Below are positions 44,180 through 58,655 of a stretch of 64,000 bases of DNA, in pieces. Where the stretch lies: NCBI GenBank assembly GCA_017590115.1, contig JAGGNK010007448.1:6674815-6738814 (forward strand), written 5' to 3'. Source of the stretch: Montifringilla adamsi. Taxonomy: Eukaryota > Chordata > Aves > Passeriformes > Passeridae. Both the position numbers and the translations under genes were made by a program. The notes under the pieces were generated by a model, which was given only the letters and a program-made list of their open reading frames with translations, was not told the DNA's origin and did not search any database. How positions within the stretch are numbered: the stretch's first letter is position 1; each line of letters starts with the position of its first letter.

Positions 44180-44300
44180 CAAAGCACTTATCTCCAGAAG
44201 GTCCTGAAGTGCTTTACAAAGGAGGCAATCATCGTGCCTCTTTGGCAGAGGAGTCCAGGGGATGAAGTGACTGGTTCACAGCCCTCTGGCAGAGCAGAGC
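44180..44300 (+). mobile_element. Possible ancient SINE/MIR-like relic
   Basis: AGTGCTTTACAAAGGAGGCA, then CCTCTTTGGCAGAGGAGTCC and GATGAAGTGACTGGTTCACA follow the order of an old tRNA-derived SINE body (GCGCTTTACAAA ... GAGGAAACTGAGGCA ... GTGACTTGCCCAAGGTCACA). It is badly degraded and the family is not certain. Confidence 0.35.
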
Positions 44301-46419
44301 CCTTGGCTGTGGGTCAGGGCAGGCAGGGCTCTGCCTGGTACTGGGACCAGGCTGCTTCAGGGATGGAGAACACAATCCCAGGTCATGCCCTTCCCAGGAT
44401 CAGTTTTGAATGTGGCCCCATGGATAATGTGGACAAAAATGCCAGCCCTTGTCATCTGCAATGGATTTCACTTGCAGTGTACCATAAAAAACAGAGGAAC
44501 CTTTGATACCGGGGCATCCTTCAAGGAACTGAACTACAGAAGTGCTCAGTCCTTTTAAAAATTGTATTTTTGGTTTTTTTTGAATACCTAAAAGAAGTCT
44601 CAAAGGTTTGCAGTCATGCCATATGCAGACTTACCACTGAAATACATTTTTGTCTGTTTAACCATGAATCTAAATAAAACTAAGCTGCCTTGTAGAGAGC
44701 AATTTAGAAAGTATTTTGAGCAAAGAGCACTTTAATAAATGAAAGTCTGAGTTGCTCTCTAGTGACCCAGATAATTCAGCAGAAGTCACCCAACTTGTCT
44801 CTAACTACATTACGAAGAAAAGCACACAGTTTTGCTGTACGTTTCATTTTTCTTTTAGATTATTTGAGCATTAACTGCACTGGCTGTAAGGAGTCCAGAG
44901 GACGGCCCCATGCATGCAGCACTGCAGCACCTCGTTAGCATGCAGACTGCAAACAGCAAAGGCTGCTGAGTCAAATCTAGCACCCAGCAGCTAAATACCA
45001 TAGAGCAGCGCTGCTCCTCGTACTCAGAAACCACCTAACCACAGCTCAAAGGAACGCACCTGGCTGCCTTTAAACCTGGCTGGTAGCATGTAATGACCCT
45101 CTGTGAGCACTCTGACAGTACTCTGGTTGGGTATGTCCACCAGACCAAGATTTTGCAGGCATCCTACAAATGGAAGCTGGTGAGCAGTGATCCTAATCTA
45201 GGCTGGCCGCAGACCTGCTCTCCACTTACAGGAGGAAATGTTTTCCCAGGTTTTCTTTGTATCCTAAAGTCCTGTTTAGTACTCTGAGGAGGGAGGCACT
45301 AAAAACCTTGGCCACTGCAGATAAATCCAGGCGTATCAGTTGGCCTCTGAAGAATCACTTACAGCAGCTGGCACCCCAACTTAGCAACAATTTACGTCAG
45401 TGCTTTACATCCACAAGAGGATCTCCAAACCTTTAAAACCTCTCTGTCTCCACAGGGTGCTGAAGGTCACCACTGAAGAGAGTTCCTGGCTGCTGTGATA
45501 ACACTCTTGAGCTCCTCCCCAGAAAATAATTTGTATTTATTCCATACACCATATGAGAATTTCCATATTTGCATGCATATGCACACTTGCCATGAAAAGT
45601 TATGGATCTGAATTAATTTTTTGAGAACTGGCAAACAATTACAATAATTAATTTACAGGGAAGTAATGGTGACAGCAACAAATTGTGTCTGGCTCCTCCA
45701 CAGGCGGCAGTGAGATTCAAACTGCTGGTCTCAGTAAGGAAACACTCAATGCCTACAAAATCCTTGGTCTCCTATGGTGATAATTTTGCATTGTAGGGAC
45801 AAGATATTTGGAAGGGAGAAAGATTTCAAAATATTAACATTTCCTTTTCTCCCTGCCACCAGACATTTCGACCTGCCTTCATGGGGCAAGCACATGAATG
45901 GCTAACCAATGTGTCTGGGTGGTCAGGAACCTCCAAAAGGAGATGCCACCAGAGAAAGTTCCTTTTGTGCTGACAGCAAATCCTCTTCACCATCACCACA
46001 AGCCAACCACTGCTCCTTTGCTCTTTTTATCCTTTGGTCACACCAAACACCAAATCATTTCTGTGCCATGCTCTGAGGGGAGATAGACACACAGAGCAAG
46101 GACAGAAGCAAGTGGCTTGAGCAGAATAGGAACTGCTTAAAATAGTACTGGTGAAGTAAACCAGCTGACATTTGCAAAAATAATAAACGTTATTGTTTGA
46201 ACAGCCCTGCTAAGTCCTGCTTTGAAGATCACAAATTAATGCAGCTTTTTACTGCCATGGCTTTCTGTCTACACCAAGCACTTTCCAGCTCTCATTTGCT
46301 CACAAGTTTCTGATGCATTTGCAGTTAAACAAATGAGTCACAAACCAATATTCTCTCACACTCAATTACACTTAGCACTTAAAATAGCACTTTTCTTGTT
46401 CCAAGCACATTACAAACAC

Positions 46420-46560
46420 ATCGTTCTCATCCTTAAACAGTCAGGCCTTAACCTCACTCTGCAGATGGGAAGCAGGCACAGAGGTGAAGCAACTTGTCTA
46501 AACAGAGCAGAGGGTGAGTCAGTGGCTGTGGTACAGCATCTCCATCACTCTGCAGGCCCT
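46420..46560 (+). mobile_element. Possible MIR-like SINE relic
   Basis: ACCTCACTCTGCAGATGGGA, then GGCACAGAGGTGAAGCAACT and TGTCTAAACAGAGCAGAGGG resemble the MIR core (CAGATGAGGAAACTGAGGC, AGAGAGGTTAAGTGACTTGC). It is diverged; a second weaker match lies near 46970-47035. Confidence 0.4.
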
Positions 46561-49500
46561 CGGCCTCTCCCCCTGTTCAGGGATCAAGCTGTGGAGCTCC
46601 TGTGATTATGTTCAGCGAATGCCAACAGAATTATTCGGCACACTGGGCTTTACAGTTTGCAAGCTGATACATCATTCAAGCATTATAAACAGAATTTGCT
46701 TTGTAATGAATCTGGATGAAGTGGTATAAAAGAGAAGTGACACTTGAGCAGGAAGGGATTCCAGCTCACAGGTGTAAGGGACCTAAGCTTTTACAGATGA
46801 AGCCTGAAACTCTCCTCCAAAGAGCACAGCTGAGCAAGATTTCCTAGACTGGTTACCACAGCACTGGTCTGCTTTGAAAAAGCTACTTTTTCTATACTAT
46901 ATCCTAATTGAAATAGCTTACATGTCCTGTGTGTCTGTCCAGTTAAGAAGTTCAAACAGCACAGCATGCCTTTACAGATGAAATAATTTGATAACATACA
47001 CAGAGGCAGAAAACAGAGCCATGGCAGCGCTCAAACCACTTCTGTCCCTCTGCTGCTTTCTGCCTATCTACAGTAACCAAACCCCTTAATGCAGCATTGA
47101 GATTGTTCTGAGCTTGGGAGTTTGCCCACTGGAAATTATTCTATCATATTACCCTCGCCTCTTGTTGATGAATAGCCAGCAGTGTTTAGCTGGAGTCTCA
47201 GCACTGGCTTTCTCCCCTCTGGTGTGCAGGAGAAGGGTACCCCACACTTACTTCTATGAAGTGTCCAAATATTTGTGAGATGAATGGGAAAAGTCAGGGT
47301 AATAAACTCAATGAAGTGATTTCAACTGGAAGGGGAAAGAAAAAAGTTGTATCAAAGTGTTTCTGTCTCAAAGGAACCACCGACTTTCCATCCCCTCATA
47401 TTTCATCTGTCTGGATGCTCTCTGCTGCTGCACACAACTGGAAAAAAAAAGCCCTTCAAAATGACTTTATTATGGATCCGAGTTTCTTGATTTCTGACTG
47501 GAAGCTTCACTATGTCACTCGTTTCATAGCTAATTCCATCCCCTGTCAGTGCTTGAACGTGCTCCAGCTGTTGAGTCACGGCCCTGCTCAGCTCCCAGGC
47601 TCGTCTCCCCCGGCACGTGTCTGGGGTCTGACCACACACACAACACCACAGAGCTGCCCTGACACGCCTGCTCCAACCAGCCCTGCTGCCAGGTGTGGCC
47701 AGAGGGGTTTTCAGCATCCCTCCAGCCCTCGGGCCAGGCAGACCATGGCTAAGGAGACCACGGCAAACCAAGAGCCACCTGATTCCCCACCAGCTCCCCA
47801 AGCTCCAGCAATTGCTGCTGCTGCCAGTTTGTCAACAGAAAGCCAAATCTGGTGAGGAAGGAGCTGCAGGTTTAAAACAACAGTGGATTAAAAGGGAAGG
47901 CAGATAAATCAGCTTATGTGCTTGTGGGAGAAGAAACTAAGGCTGCTTAGGAGAAAGCCTGCAAGTCAAAGCCCAACATCCACCTCTGCCTCAGTCAAAT
48001 GGTTACTCTCCACTTGGGTTCAAATGAAGGCCAGAATATGTCAAAACACACACAAGCTGGTGAATTCCACCAAGCTAAGCCAGTAGCAAAGTATTTGCTT
48101 TAAAGTCAAAGTGAAAGTTCAGCCTTTTACAGAGCTCAGTCACAGCAGAGTTTCCATCTGCTGGGTCCCACTCGCCAGCCTCCTGTAACCAGCACAGGGG
48201 AGCATCCACAAATGGGAAACAATGCCCTGCCTGCTTCTGTACCTTCTGGTCCTGTTTTTGTCACTACTGTTCCATGGCAGGGAGGCTCCAGCAGCTGGGA
48301 CAAGCTGATCAGCCTGTCTAGTGCTTGGATCATATAAAACTAATTGAAAATAGACTTATTTTTAATTAAAACCCCACAAACTTTAGAACACAGTACCTTT
48401 TCCTTCCTTCACCTGAAAAACTAAACCCTCCATCTTCTCTCACTCTCTGTGTGTTCAGTCACCAAAACCCTGCAGCTTTAGAGGGGACACAACCTTAAAA
48501 AAGGGTTATAGTTCATTTTCCAGCTTGTCCTGACTCTTGCAGCTTGTTAGAAAGAATAAAGTGGAGTCTAAAAATCTTATTCCACAAATGGTTCCTTTTT
48601 CAAAGGCCATTTAGGTCTCTGCTGGATGCACATATTTAAAAGCTATCAGATTAAAAATAACAGCGAACATCTCTCCCCATGTCATAATGAAGCTATTGTG
48701 CACATTTTTAATCAACTCTCTCCTGCCACTTTTGCCACGAGTCCTTTGAAGGCAGCAGTGACTTATGTAATGAGTTACACAACGATGCCCATTAAAATGG
48801 CATTTGTTCCCCTGGGCTCAGCTCCATCATTTGAGAAGACAAAAGGCAAGTTGCAAGGCTTCAGCTAAACCTTAGCTGACAGGGACTTTAAGGGTTCTGA
48901 AGCAAAAGGCAAAAATAACGAGCCAGAGTTCAAAACGACCTTTCTGCTGAGGATGTCTGTGCTGCGATGCAGCACCCAGCGAGAGGCTCTGGGGCTACTC
49001 CAGATGCAATTCTGCTCTCAGAAACACAGGAAAACAGGTGATTCAGGATGGGCAGACAGGCACATGAGAGCTTACCACGATAATCATGATACATTCTGCA
49101 AAAGTAAACGTCTTCCCAGATTGTATATGGATATTACTGGAATTCCCAACATCTTCCTTAGGGCAAGCGCTGTATCTTTTACATACCTGTAAACTCACAG
49201 ATCTGGGGGACTGTGCCCTGGCTAAAGCTTTTGGGCTCTCTTGTAATGGAAATATTAAAATCGGTGACTGACAGAAAATCCAAGCCTTTGAGCTTTGCAG
49301 GAAACAGCCAAGTTCCTCTGCAGAAGAGCTGGCACAGGAGGCACAGTGTGATGCCCACCAGTGAGATGTGGGCAACAGAAAACGACTGCAGGGGCACTTG
49401 TAAAAATAAATTTTAATAATCCTGTCTTGTGACAAAATGTTTGAGCCTGCCAAAGGGTAGCAATGAAGGTGGAGAGAAAGCACGAGGCTTCAAGGAGGGT

Positions 49501-50153
49501 TGAAGAAACAGATGAGGAGGACCCCGGATAAATTCTCCACCCTTTCACACCTGCAGTGTGTTGCCAGCTCTCCCATTGCACTGCAAACAGCCTTCAGCTA
49601 CTTTTCACACCCTCTTTCTTTCTCCAGAAGTCCTGAGGATGTTTAGAAGCCTAAAAACGCTGATATGCAGCACTTGTGCAACGCTGTGTGTTCTCAAAAG
49701 GATGAACTGGGATCCTGAGTACAGAAAAGACAGAATGCGACAGAACAGAATTAAAATATCCCTTTTAAATGTATCAGCATATCACTGCCGCATCATGGGT
49801 GCTCAAAAGCCTCAGACCTACTACTCCCAGCTCTGTGAGTTTGCTTTCCTCAACTTTGCCATTATCCCCAGAGACTGAAGCAAGAGAATTAAAGCAGAAA
49901 CAAAAAAAGACCTGGTAGGGGACCTAGAAAGGAAAAAAAAAAGGGAGGGTCTGGTGTCAATCAGGAAGTTTGCCCACCCTAACCTTTGTACCTTAGGTGG
50001 AGTTGTTTGTAAGCTGCTCCAAGTCCTTCTCCAGGGAATCCAATTGCTAGGAGAGCCGCCAGGTTTTAGAGGAAAACGATGGAGGAAGGGCAGCTGAGAA
50101 TCAAACAATCGTTCTCGAGTGCTAAAGAAACTTTTCCTCTAACATCACGTCAC

Positions 50154-50216
50154 CTTGGAAGCAGCCAGCTTTTGGGAGCGGAAAGACCGACTGCCCTTTT
50201 TCTTTTCTGGCAACAT
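50154..50216 (-). other. Candidate short exon MLPEKKKGSRSF... with a donor
   Basis: On the minus strand an ATG at 50216 opens 21 codons (MLPEKKKGSRSFRSQKLAASK, strongly basic) that run into AAG followed by gtgacg at 50153-50152. The frame stays open upstream of this ATG for about 37 more codons. As a first exon it would end in phase 0, which does not fit w1 (needs phase 1), so direct splicing to w1 would shift frame. It may be a non-coding leader exon, part of a conserved element, or chance. A TGACGTGA (CRE-like) octamer overlaps the donor. Confidence 0.2.
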
Positions 50217-52056
50217 TACAGTGAATGAGCATAAACCAGTGAGCATTAATGATGTGCAATGACAGCACACAAACTTCTCTGGAAAAGGGAGGCTCAGTTC
50301 CCTCTCAGCTGGCCAGGCAATGCTCACTGACTCACAGGCTTCATTATTTTTATGCCGCCCTCTGGGGCCTCCAGAGGAAGCAAAACATTTTTATTTGTCA
50401 GAGAGCACATTTTTATTTTGATTTTTTTTTTTCTTTCTAAGCAGCCATGAATGAGGGATCTCCAGCTGCAGCAACCTCACGTGGAAAGAGCTCGCAGTGT
50501 TTGCAAGGGAATTGGAAGGCAGAGAGGGTAACTTATCAATTCAGCCACGTCTTCCAACTGCACTGAAAAGGACTGCATTAGTCAACAACATTAATTTTAT
50601 GGTGCATTAGCACTACAGCTCTTCTTTCTTCCAGTATCATATCTGGAAGCAAATCTTCAGGTTGCAAGGAAGATGCACACCATCAAGTTCAGAGCAGCTG
50701 ACCAGATTCCCCTCTACTCCTCTTTTTGCCTGGTATTTCAGAATAGAGAAATCTCCTTGTATGCAGATAAACCAGGAATCCTTCACCTGCTGAAAACTGC
50801 AGCTCAACCGATTTGGGGGGAAAAGAAAATAAAAAGGCAAAAAGCTAAAATAAATCAAATAAGGAGAGATTTAAGGAAGTAAAACTGCTACCCAAGTTCA
50901 GTTTCCTGCAGCACACCAAAGCTGGCTTTGAGATTTCTTTTTGAACAAGATACTGTAATTTATTGATAAGCAGCAGACAGGACTTCTGCTGTGGTTTATC
51001 GAAAGCTGCTCCAGCAGACTGGTGCCATATCAACCCCCAAGCACAAACACCAGCAATCACCAGCAAACCTTTGTGCAGCATCTGGCGAGTCTCTGGTAAT
51101 TTCCCATCTAAGAACTGATTTTGCACAGCCCTGCAAGCCCCAGAGAACTGATGGGATTACAACATTGGTAACGTGACTCGTAACTCCCCCAGTGCCAACA
51201 GCACTAGAACAACAAGAGACTCAAGTAGCCTCCAACACCAACTGAACAATGTGGTCCTTGCTCACCCTGTTCTACCCATGAAAGCCACCAAGGATGTTAA
51301 CTAAACATTTAGTTTTAAATAAAAAAAATAATCCAGCTACCAGGCATAGCATCTGCATTACTTCAGCAAACAGCTCCTAACACAGAAATTGCAATGGCTG
51401 AGAGGGAATCTGCCGAATTTCCCTGCTCACCAAACATGACTTAATATGGGGTCCGTGGGCATCCCCACTTGTCTAGCAGCTTTTGGAGGATATGGTCATG
51501 ACAGTGATTCAGACATCTAAAAATAAAGCCCTGCAGGCACAAGTGCGTGCGCAGCACCTGAGTCACTCCGGGCTGCGGGAGCCCAGGAGCCAAAGCTCAT
51601 CTGTTTCATTGACACCACTGCCATGGCCAAGCAAAAAACCTCATCACTGAGCTCTGCTTCAACTCCTTCTCCAATCCTCTCGTTTTCTCAAACACGTTTA
51701 AGTCCTTCCTGAAAAATCTTTGCTGGGCTTGGGTTCCAGTCCTGCGGCCGTCAGCTTTGAAACTCAGAGCTGAAAGATTATAACCCAATGTTGCTGAAGC
51801 TGTTTATTCATCTCCAAGGTGACAGGATGTCGTCACAGGCACTCGGCAGGACACCAAGCAGAAAGGCATTATTTCAGATGCTTTAGGGAGAAGCCTAATT
51901 GCTCACAACCTGGCCACAGGTTCAGGAGCCTACAAACAAGGCTGTAAATGGAGCCTTGGCTTCTTGTCTGCCCCACAGCACCGGCTCTGAATGGGAAAAA
52001 CTCAGCTCTCTTTCATCCTTGGAGAGTAACCTCTGCTCTCATTCATTAGGCAATGG

Positions 52057-52079
52057 AAAAAAAAAAAAAAAAAAAAAAA
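52057..52079 (+). repeat. A23 homopolymer run
   Basis: Twenty-three consecutive A on the plus strand in otherwise unique sequence. No retroposon body was recognised before it. Confidence 0.9.
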
Positions 52080-55000
52080 GAGAAGCTGGCTCAGATCTGC
52101 CTGACACAATTTCCAGTTGCTTTGGACATTACTAATTATAGTCATCTTTATTTTTGACCTCTGATTACAGACTCTTTGCACATTCAGTCTGAATGGCAAA
52201 GATAACCCCTCTTTTCTAGTAGGCTTGGGAGGAACCTTATACCCGGCCCAAAAGCCACCGCCCACACTCATGCGAGCTGAGCACAAGAAATAAGATGAAA
52301 ACATGGAAAGCATTTGCTTAAACATGCTTGGTTTTACTTCCTTCTTTAGCAAGTGCCACAGATCAAGGGCAGCAGTCCAGGTGAGAGTGTGATGTAAGCT
52401 CTTTTCCATGCATGTTCCAAGATGAGCTAACTGCTCCACACAGGAGGCTCATTTCTCACTGTTCTGACTAGCACTGTATCCTCAGGGCTCAGATGCTGAA
52501 AAGCAGATATTCACTTCAGTGAGATTAAACATGTCTGCACAACTCCAGTGCACCATGCTGGGGGCTCACATCTCTGCACGAGAAAGAAAAAATGAATTTC
52601 AGGAACCAAGCCAGCACTATCTCCTACAGGCACTGCAATACCAGTGTAAACTTCCCTAATATTGCTTACTCAATAAAACAAGGCATCACAGGAGGGCTAT
52701 GCAAATCCCCCAACTTTGAAGTACTGCTCTCCTGTTGCCCCAAAGGACCAGCTCTCTATCTCCACACACCCAGACAAGTGTGTGTGTGCGAAGCGATACA
52801 GCGGCACCGCAGGTGTGAAATTTCTGATGTAATCAGGGCAGAAGCTGCTTTGACATCATTGTTGTGCTGCTCTGTAAAGGGTTAAGAAGCTGCAGGCCAT
52901 ATCCTCAATTCCATACTCTGTTCTATACCTGATAGGATCTGCAACCAAACCACTAGCTTTATTGCCTGCCTACGGGCAGGAGAAAATATTAGTCTTCTAT
53001 AAGCATGATTTGAAACATCAGTGCCTCCAGCAAGGGGAAACTGAGATGTTAATTGAACTGAGCAGCCCAGGAGGGAGCTCCCTCTTCCCTTCCTTAGCTG
53101 TAGGATTAGCACATCCCTACACCACCATGGCAGGAAACATGAAGCACCTTAGGGAGTCTAAGTGGGATGTCTTGTCTTTCACTATGCTGCACATAAACAT
53201 TAAAGTTACTTTAACAGTAAACAATTATTTGTGTCAGCTTTCTATTTTATCCCATGTCCTCATGCCTGAATTAAAATCTCCTTGTTACACTGGTCTATAG
53301 ACAACAGGTTTCAAGGTAAAGGCACACTGACACCAACACCTGCAGTTCTCCCCACTCTGTTTGGCAAATCCTGACTTTGAAAGATACAGAAGACAACTTC
53401 TGCAGTAGCAAACCCCAGCAGATTTGCCCAAACATCAACAACAACATGAAGGGAGTTTGAAGGAATCCATCCCATCTCTAACCATCTCAGCCTACTGAAG
53501 ACTTGAGGTTTCAGTAGCAGGAAACAGCCATTAGAATTTTACTTGTTAATTTAATTTTGAAGAAAAAGCAGCTATTCCCCAGCTGCTTCAGAATATCACT
53601 CAGCCTAATGCAGTGACAAGTCTGAAAACCCACTTAAGAGGATACCTGAGCCTGATTTCTTTGGCACATCACTCTTTGCTGGCATATCTTGTATCACCCT
53701 ATCTGTATTTAACAGTTACTGTCATCTTTAATGGAAATTCCCAAAAGGGGGCCCTACTAAGAATCAGTTTCAATTTTTCGAATAACCTTCAGCTTGCTCA
53801 CAGTGGAAGCTGGCCTGAATTTCAAAAAATACCTTCCACACTCACATACAACAACCCAACAGCCAAAAGGAACCCAGCTCAGGCTAGATTTCACCAAAAC
53901 CAAAGCAGAACCTTATCTCAGCATCTCTTTACAATCTTGCTGAAACTATTCTCTTATCACAGAATAAATCTTGGTGAATTAATAGCTACTTGAGTGATGT
54001 TTTTACCAAGAGCCCATTTCCTGATCATATCCCATCCCATTCAGGGCATGGCATCGGGTTTCAGAAGTGAGATCTTGCCCATGAGCCAGCCATGAAGACA
54101 CACGAATGCACTGAAAGACCATGACCCACTCCAAGAAAAAACCATGCTTTAAAAGCCAGTGCCCAGATTCTGTGGTAGAGAGACCTTGGGATTCTAGAAA
54201 TAAGAAATTATTTTGTACAGTATTTCCATTTGATTTGGTTTTGACAAAACAGCAAACCCACAACTGCCAAAACCATTTAAGTCTGTGCAACACAACGCGC
54301 GACTGTGTGGCCACCCTGCCATCAGCCCCGAAAGGTGAATCAATACTAATTTCAGTCTGTGGTCCGTTGAGCAATGCTTTGGAGCTTTAGGAGGTCTGTT
54401 TGGAAAACAGCAGCCAGTTTGTAACACGAAACTTCAGCTCCACCAGGCCTGGAGCCATGTGGAGCAGGGTCAGGCCAGGCTCTGCTCCGTGGCCCTTGGA
54501 GAGCACGGTCCTTCGGTCAGGCTGAGCCTGGTGCCTTGTCAAAGCTTCACTGTGATTAACTTTATGCTCCTTCACTGTGAAAAACAGGCAAAACCCCAGT
54601 GATTTATGTACCATTCAGTATGTCACACAGCTGGGTTCAGAGAGACATCAGGAGATGTTTACAGAAATACCTGTGGTACTGTTACTAGAAGGGTGAACAC
54701 CTCCCAGATCTTCTGGGATCGATATTACCAACTGGTAATGCTCAACCCGCCTGCAAAAACCTCACCCCAACTGGATTTTGAGTCTTCACCTGGATCCAGC
54801 CAATGAGTACAAAAAATTATACTACAGTAAACCAACATCTTTCAACTAAAAAACAACCACCTGTAATGTTGCAAGCACAGAACTGACTTCGTATATATGA
54901 TCCACGTTTACTAACATCACTTTAGTATAAGAATCTAGCACTGAGCTTTGTCTCAGTGTAGTAAAAAAGCATAATTTTTTTTTTTTCCTGCTCAGTGGAA

Positions 55001-58000
55001 ACAACCTTGTGCTATGGGGAAGGGGCTTAGGGGAATCAGACACTGCAGTCATTGACTGCAGGACCTGCAGGAACATCTGCTCCACACAAGGACCACTCTC
55101 CCACAACGCCCTGCACGACTTCACAAGATTTGCAGTCTGAGCTTGGACTTCATTTATTTTAGCACATGTTTTCCTGAAACTTCCCTTTCCTTTCCACCCT
55201 GTTTACAAATTTAAACAGCAAACTCACTTTGCCTCCCTCCCCAAACAAACACATAAATTTTGCCTTTTTCTCCTCTGTGTACTCATGAACTGTGAAGCTC
55301 AGCAAATAAACTCTCAGCTACATCCACTTCTAAACTGCTGATTTCTGTAGAGGAACGACAGATGGAAGAGAGCTCTCCTGCTTCATTTTTGGCAACTCCA
55401 CAGCCAGAAGTCTGAATACACTCAATGTGCCCTCATTCCTCATTAACCTGAGAGCCACTTATGTATCTACTGCAAAGAGTGCAGAACTGGAATATGGCTG
55501 AAACAAATCTTGAAAAAGGCAGTTGGTTTGGGAAAAGCTGCTTCATTAAAATGTATTGAAACTCCCAAGTCCATCTGCAAAAGGCTCCTGCAGCTTTGTA
55601 TGACTTCAACCAGTACCATTTCCATGTCTGTCCTGATATGACACACCCTAGGTATAAAACACCCCTCAAGGTTTGATTGCTGCTACTTGATAAAAAACCA
55701 ACATCATATATAGCAGTCACAATCATAATTATGAAACTGAACCCATATGGGAACTTTGAAAGATGGCCCTCACAGAAGATACTTTCAACAGGGATTCAAA
55801 TCATTTATAAAAATAGAGAATTTAAAAATATGTAGAAAATACTTCTTCAAGTACAGTCAAGTAAATTTGTTATTTATTGGCAGAGCAGGTGAAGAGCTGA
55901 GCTGGTTTTCTGGCAATTGTACAAATCTACTTTTAGGGAAATTGCTTCAAACTATAACACACCAGAATTTATCATGATAAAACAGGCAACATTCAAAACC
56001 ACAGGAACCCTGTAGCTCAGACTTTATAATGAGAGGGCTTCTCCATCCTGAAAAGGTAGCTTAAATCAAGGTGAAAGCTGGAAACTCACACATATTATTC
56101 CCAATTAACTCCCTACATAGTTTTATTTTGGAGTATGACTCTTCACTTGCAGAATGAACTTAGCTAATTAAAAGGCAAAAGGGCAATATTTAGAGATAGT
56201 TCTCATATATATGGGAAGATGTTTCTCAAAGATAAAGTCTAGCTTTGTTGAACAGAAATAGATAACAAACCTCAAAGGAAGAGATTTTTCTTGTATGAAC
56301 TGTCATTTTTTTTTTATTTAAAGGACACTCCTGTATTATAAGAAATCAGGACAACACAACCTCGACATTTTCCACTGTAAAGCAGAAATCCCTAGTTTGT
56401 GCTCTCCTGTTAAGAACTGGCTCTGCATTTGCAAAACAACCCAACAAAGAAGTGCCAGCTCCACTGAAATACTTTGTCATTCAGGAACTCAGCGTTGGGA
56501 AAGTCAGCTCCAGACCCAGCAGCAAAGCTCTAGGCTTACATTTGATCAATAGTCTAAACAAAGCCTGGCCTAGCACCAAACAGGCAGCTGGTTTGCACAC
56601 AGAAATTTGTAGAATGTTACTTTTGCCCCTTTAATGAGAAAACCGCCATCTCTGTGCCTCCAAAATGACCGTGGGATGGTTTTTCGTTTTACAAGCCAGA
56701 AATTCATGGCACAAATTGATAGGTAGGGATTCAGAGCAGGTGACAGAGTCAGTCACACGAAAAGCTCACACAGAACAGATGCAAAACCACCTCACCATTG
56801 GCAGATGACCTACCTGGGTGATGGCAGCTCCACTCCTGAAGTCACCAGGAGCAGCTTTAAAGGACAAATGGAATAATTGTGATCCTGAAGCCACGTAATA
56901 TTCCTATAATGGGCTTGAAACACGCTGCCAGTCACAGGCAGCACACAGTAAACAGTTTGGCAAAGCTGCCCAAGCAATAAGCAGGTTACCGTGAAAGAAA
57001 TGACCAATGCTCACAGCAAATGACCCAGCAGAACCAATCTCACCACCCCTAACGAGCTCTCCAGATGAAACAGCACGAATGCTGACAGTCATTTTCAATA
57101 TTTCAAACCAAGAAACCGCTCCCTCATATTCTTAATTACCTCCCACAGCAAGACAGACAGGGATTTGGAGCCTCCATAAATTCTCAGTAGTAGAGAAATC
57201 AACCCATTAATTTTCTAACATTAAGGCTACTAGGTTTATTTTATAAAATTACTAGCCAAACCAAAGTCCAATAATGAGATGATCTATTTGGAAATAATAT
57301 TTTGCTTGGAGGAAAGAAAGAAAGAAATGCTGTTTTCATCTCTAATACCCATAAATCACTGTATTTACAGACTACTGCTTGGGGACTCAGGGCCAATCTA
57401 CTGATAGGATTTCTCTTCTATTTGCACCGTGTCAGCATCTGCTCTCTTCATGTGAAAACAAAAAGCTGCCCAAGGAGATTATGGCACTTTCACACCCTGG
57501 ATCACCCAGGTCCCAAAGAGTCTGCCTAGTTCAGCTCCTTAGGAGCTCACCACACTTTTCATTTCCTACTACTTTAATATTATAAGTGTTTAGTGAATAG
57601 GATAACACTGGTAAAGCAGCTCTTGTTCAACTTCAAACAAATATAAGACACTTCTTTATTACAAAAGCTGAAGTCACATGCTCCAAGGCTCCTTTCACAA
57701 AGTGATTATGGGCATAATAAGGTGAACACCAATAAGTACCATCAAAGTACATCCTCCTCTCCCTAGACATGTTCCTACTGTTCAATTACACTGTGGTAGA
57801 CATGGCTTATTAAAGGATTTTCACACACCTAAGGAGCCATGTCTGGCAGTGATTTCTTTATTTATTTAAATAAACATTTTGCACCTATATTTACATAGTG
57901 CTTTTAAAGAGAACCTCCAAAAAACATCAAAAACCATTCAATTCCAGGGTAAAAGGTAACAGTCAACCATGAGAAAAATCACAAGGAAGAAGAGAAATTC

Positions 58001-58655
58001 CAGAAAAAAAGCACAAATTACATGGATTTGAAAGCTTGCTACGGGCTATGCAGGGCTATACAGAGCCCACTTATCACAGGTAACAATTCAGATTGAATTT
58101 CGGAGGTCTAATCTGAAATACAGTCATAATATTCCTGGGGGTAAACAGCTCCAGAGAGCATCAGCATTACAGGAGGCTTCTTCTGCCAAATTACCACCAC
58201 TCTTACTTGAATTTACACCTCCTGGTTGTGTATTAACACAACAATCTTGTATTATATTAACCTCAGTCAATCATTTTACCTCCACAGAGGCACAGGCTAG
58301 GAAGGGAATTTCAGAGTTCAAGCCCATTCTCTTGCTGGATCATAAAAATCCCAGCATTACTGTATCACACAAAAGGTCTCCCACTGGGACTGGATGCAAA
58401 ACAAGGAAAACCAAAACAAGGAAACAAAGCAAACAAGGAAAAATCCTTAAACAAAGAAAGAAAATCTTTGAAATCACTGGCCCATCCACTTAAGTGCTGT
58501 TAATTCATAATTATCCTGATTCCAATAGCTAGTCTGAAATTTTCAACGTAGTATGTGTCACCTTATTTAAAAAACACGACCTACATTTGAATTTCTGAGT
58601 AAGATCACAGACGTACACAACGCTTTGCATGCTAAAGATGCGGCTTTACAGTGGC

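Noticed and set aside
47256..47855. 199-codon plus-strand open frame
   Set aside because: It has no recognised domain, the region is GC-biased in part, and there is no matching splice or promoter context. Likely chance.
50154..50216. MLPEKKKGSRS... as RAPGEF1 alternative exon 1
   Set aside because: Its donor leaves phase 0, but w1 needs a phase-1 partner (G|AT); direct splicing would destroy the frame. Kept only as a weak candidate of other kind.
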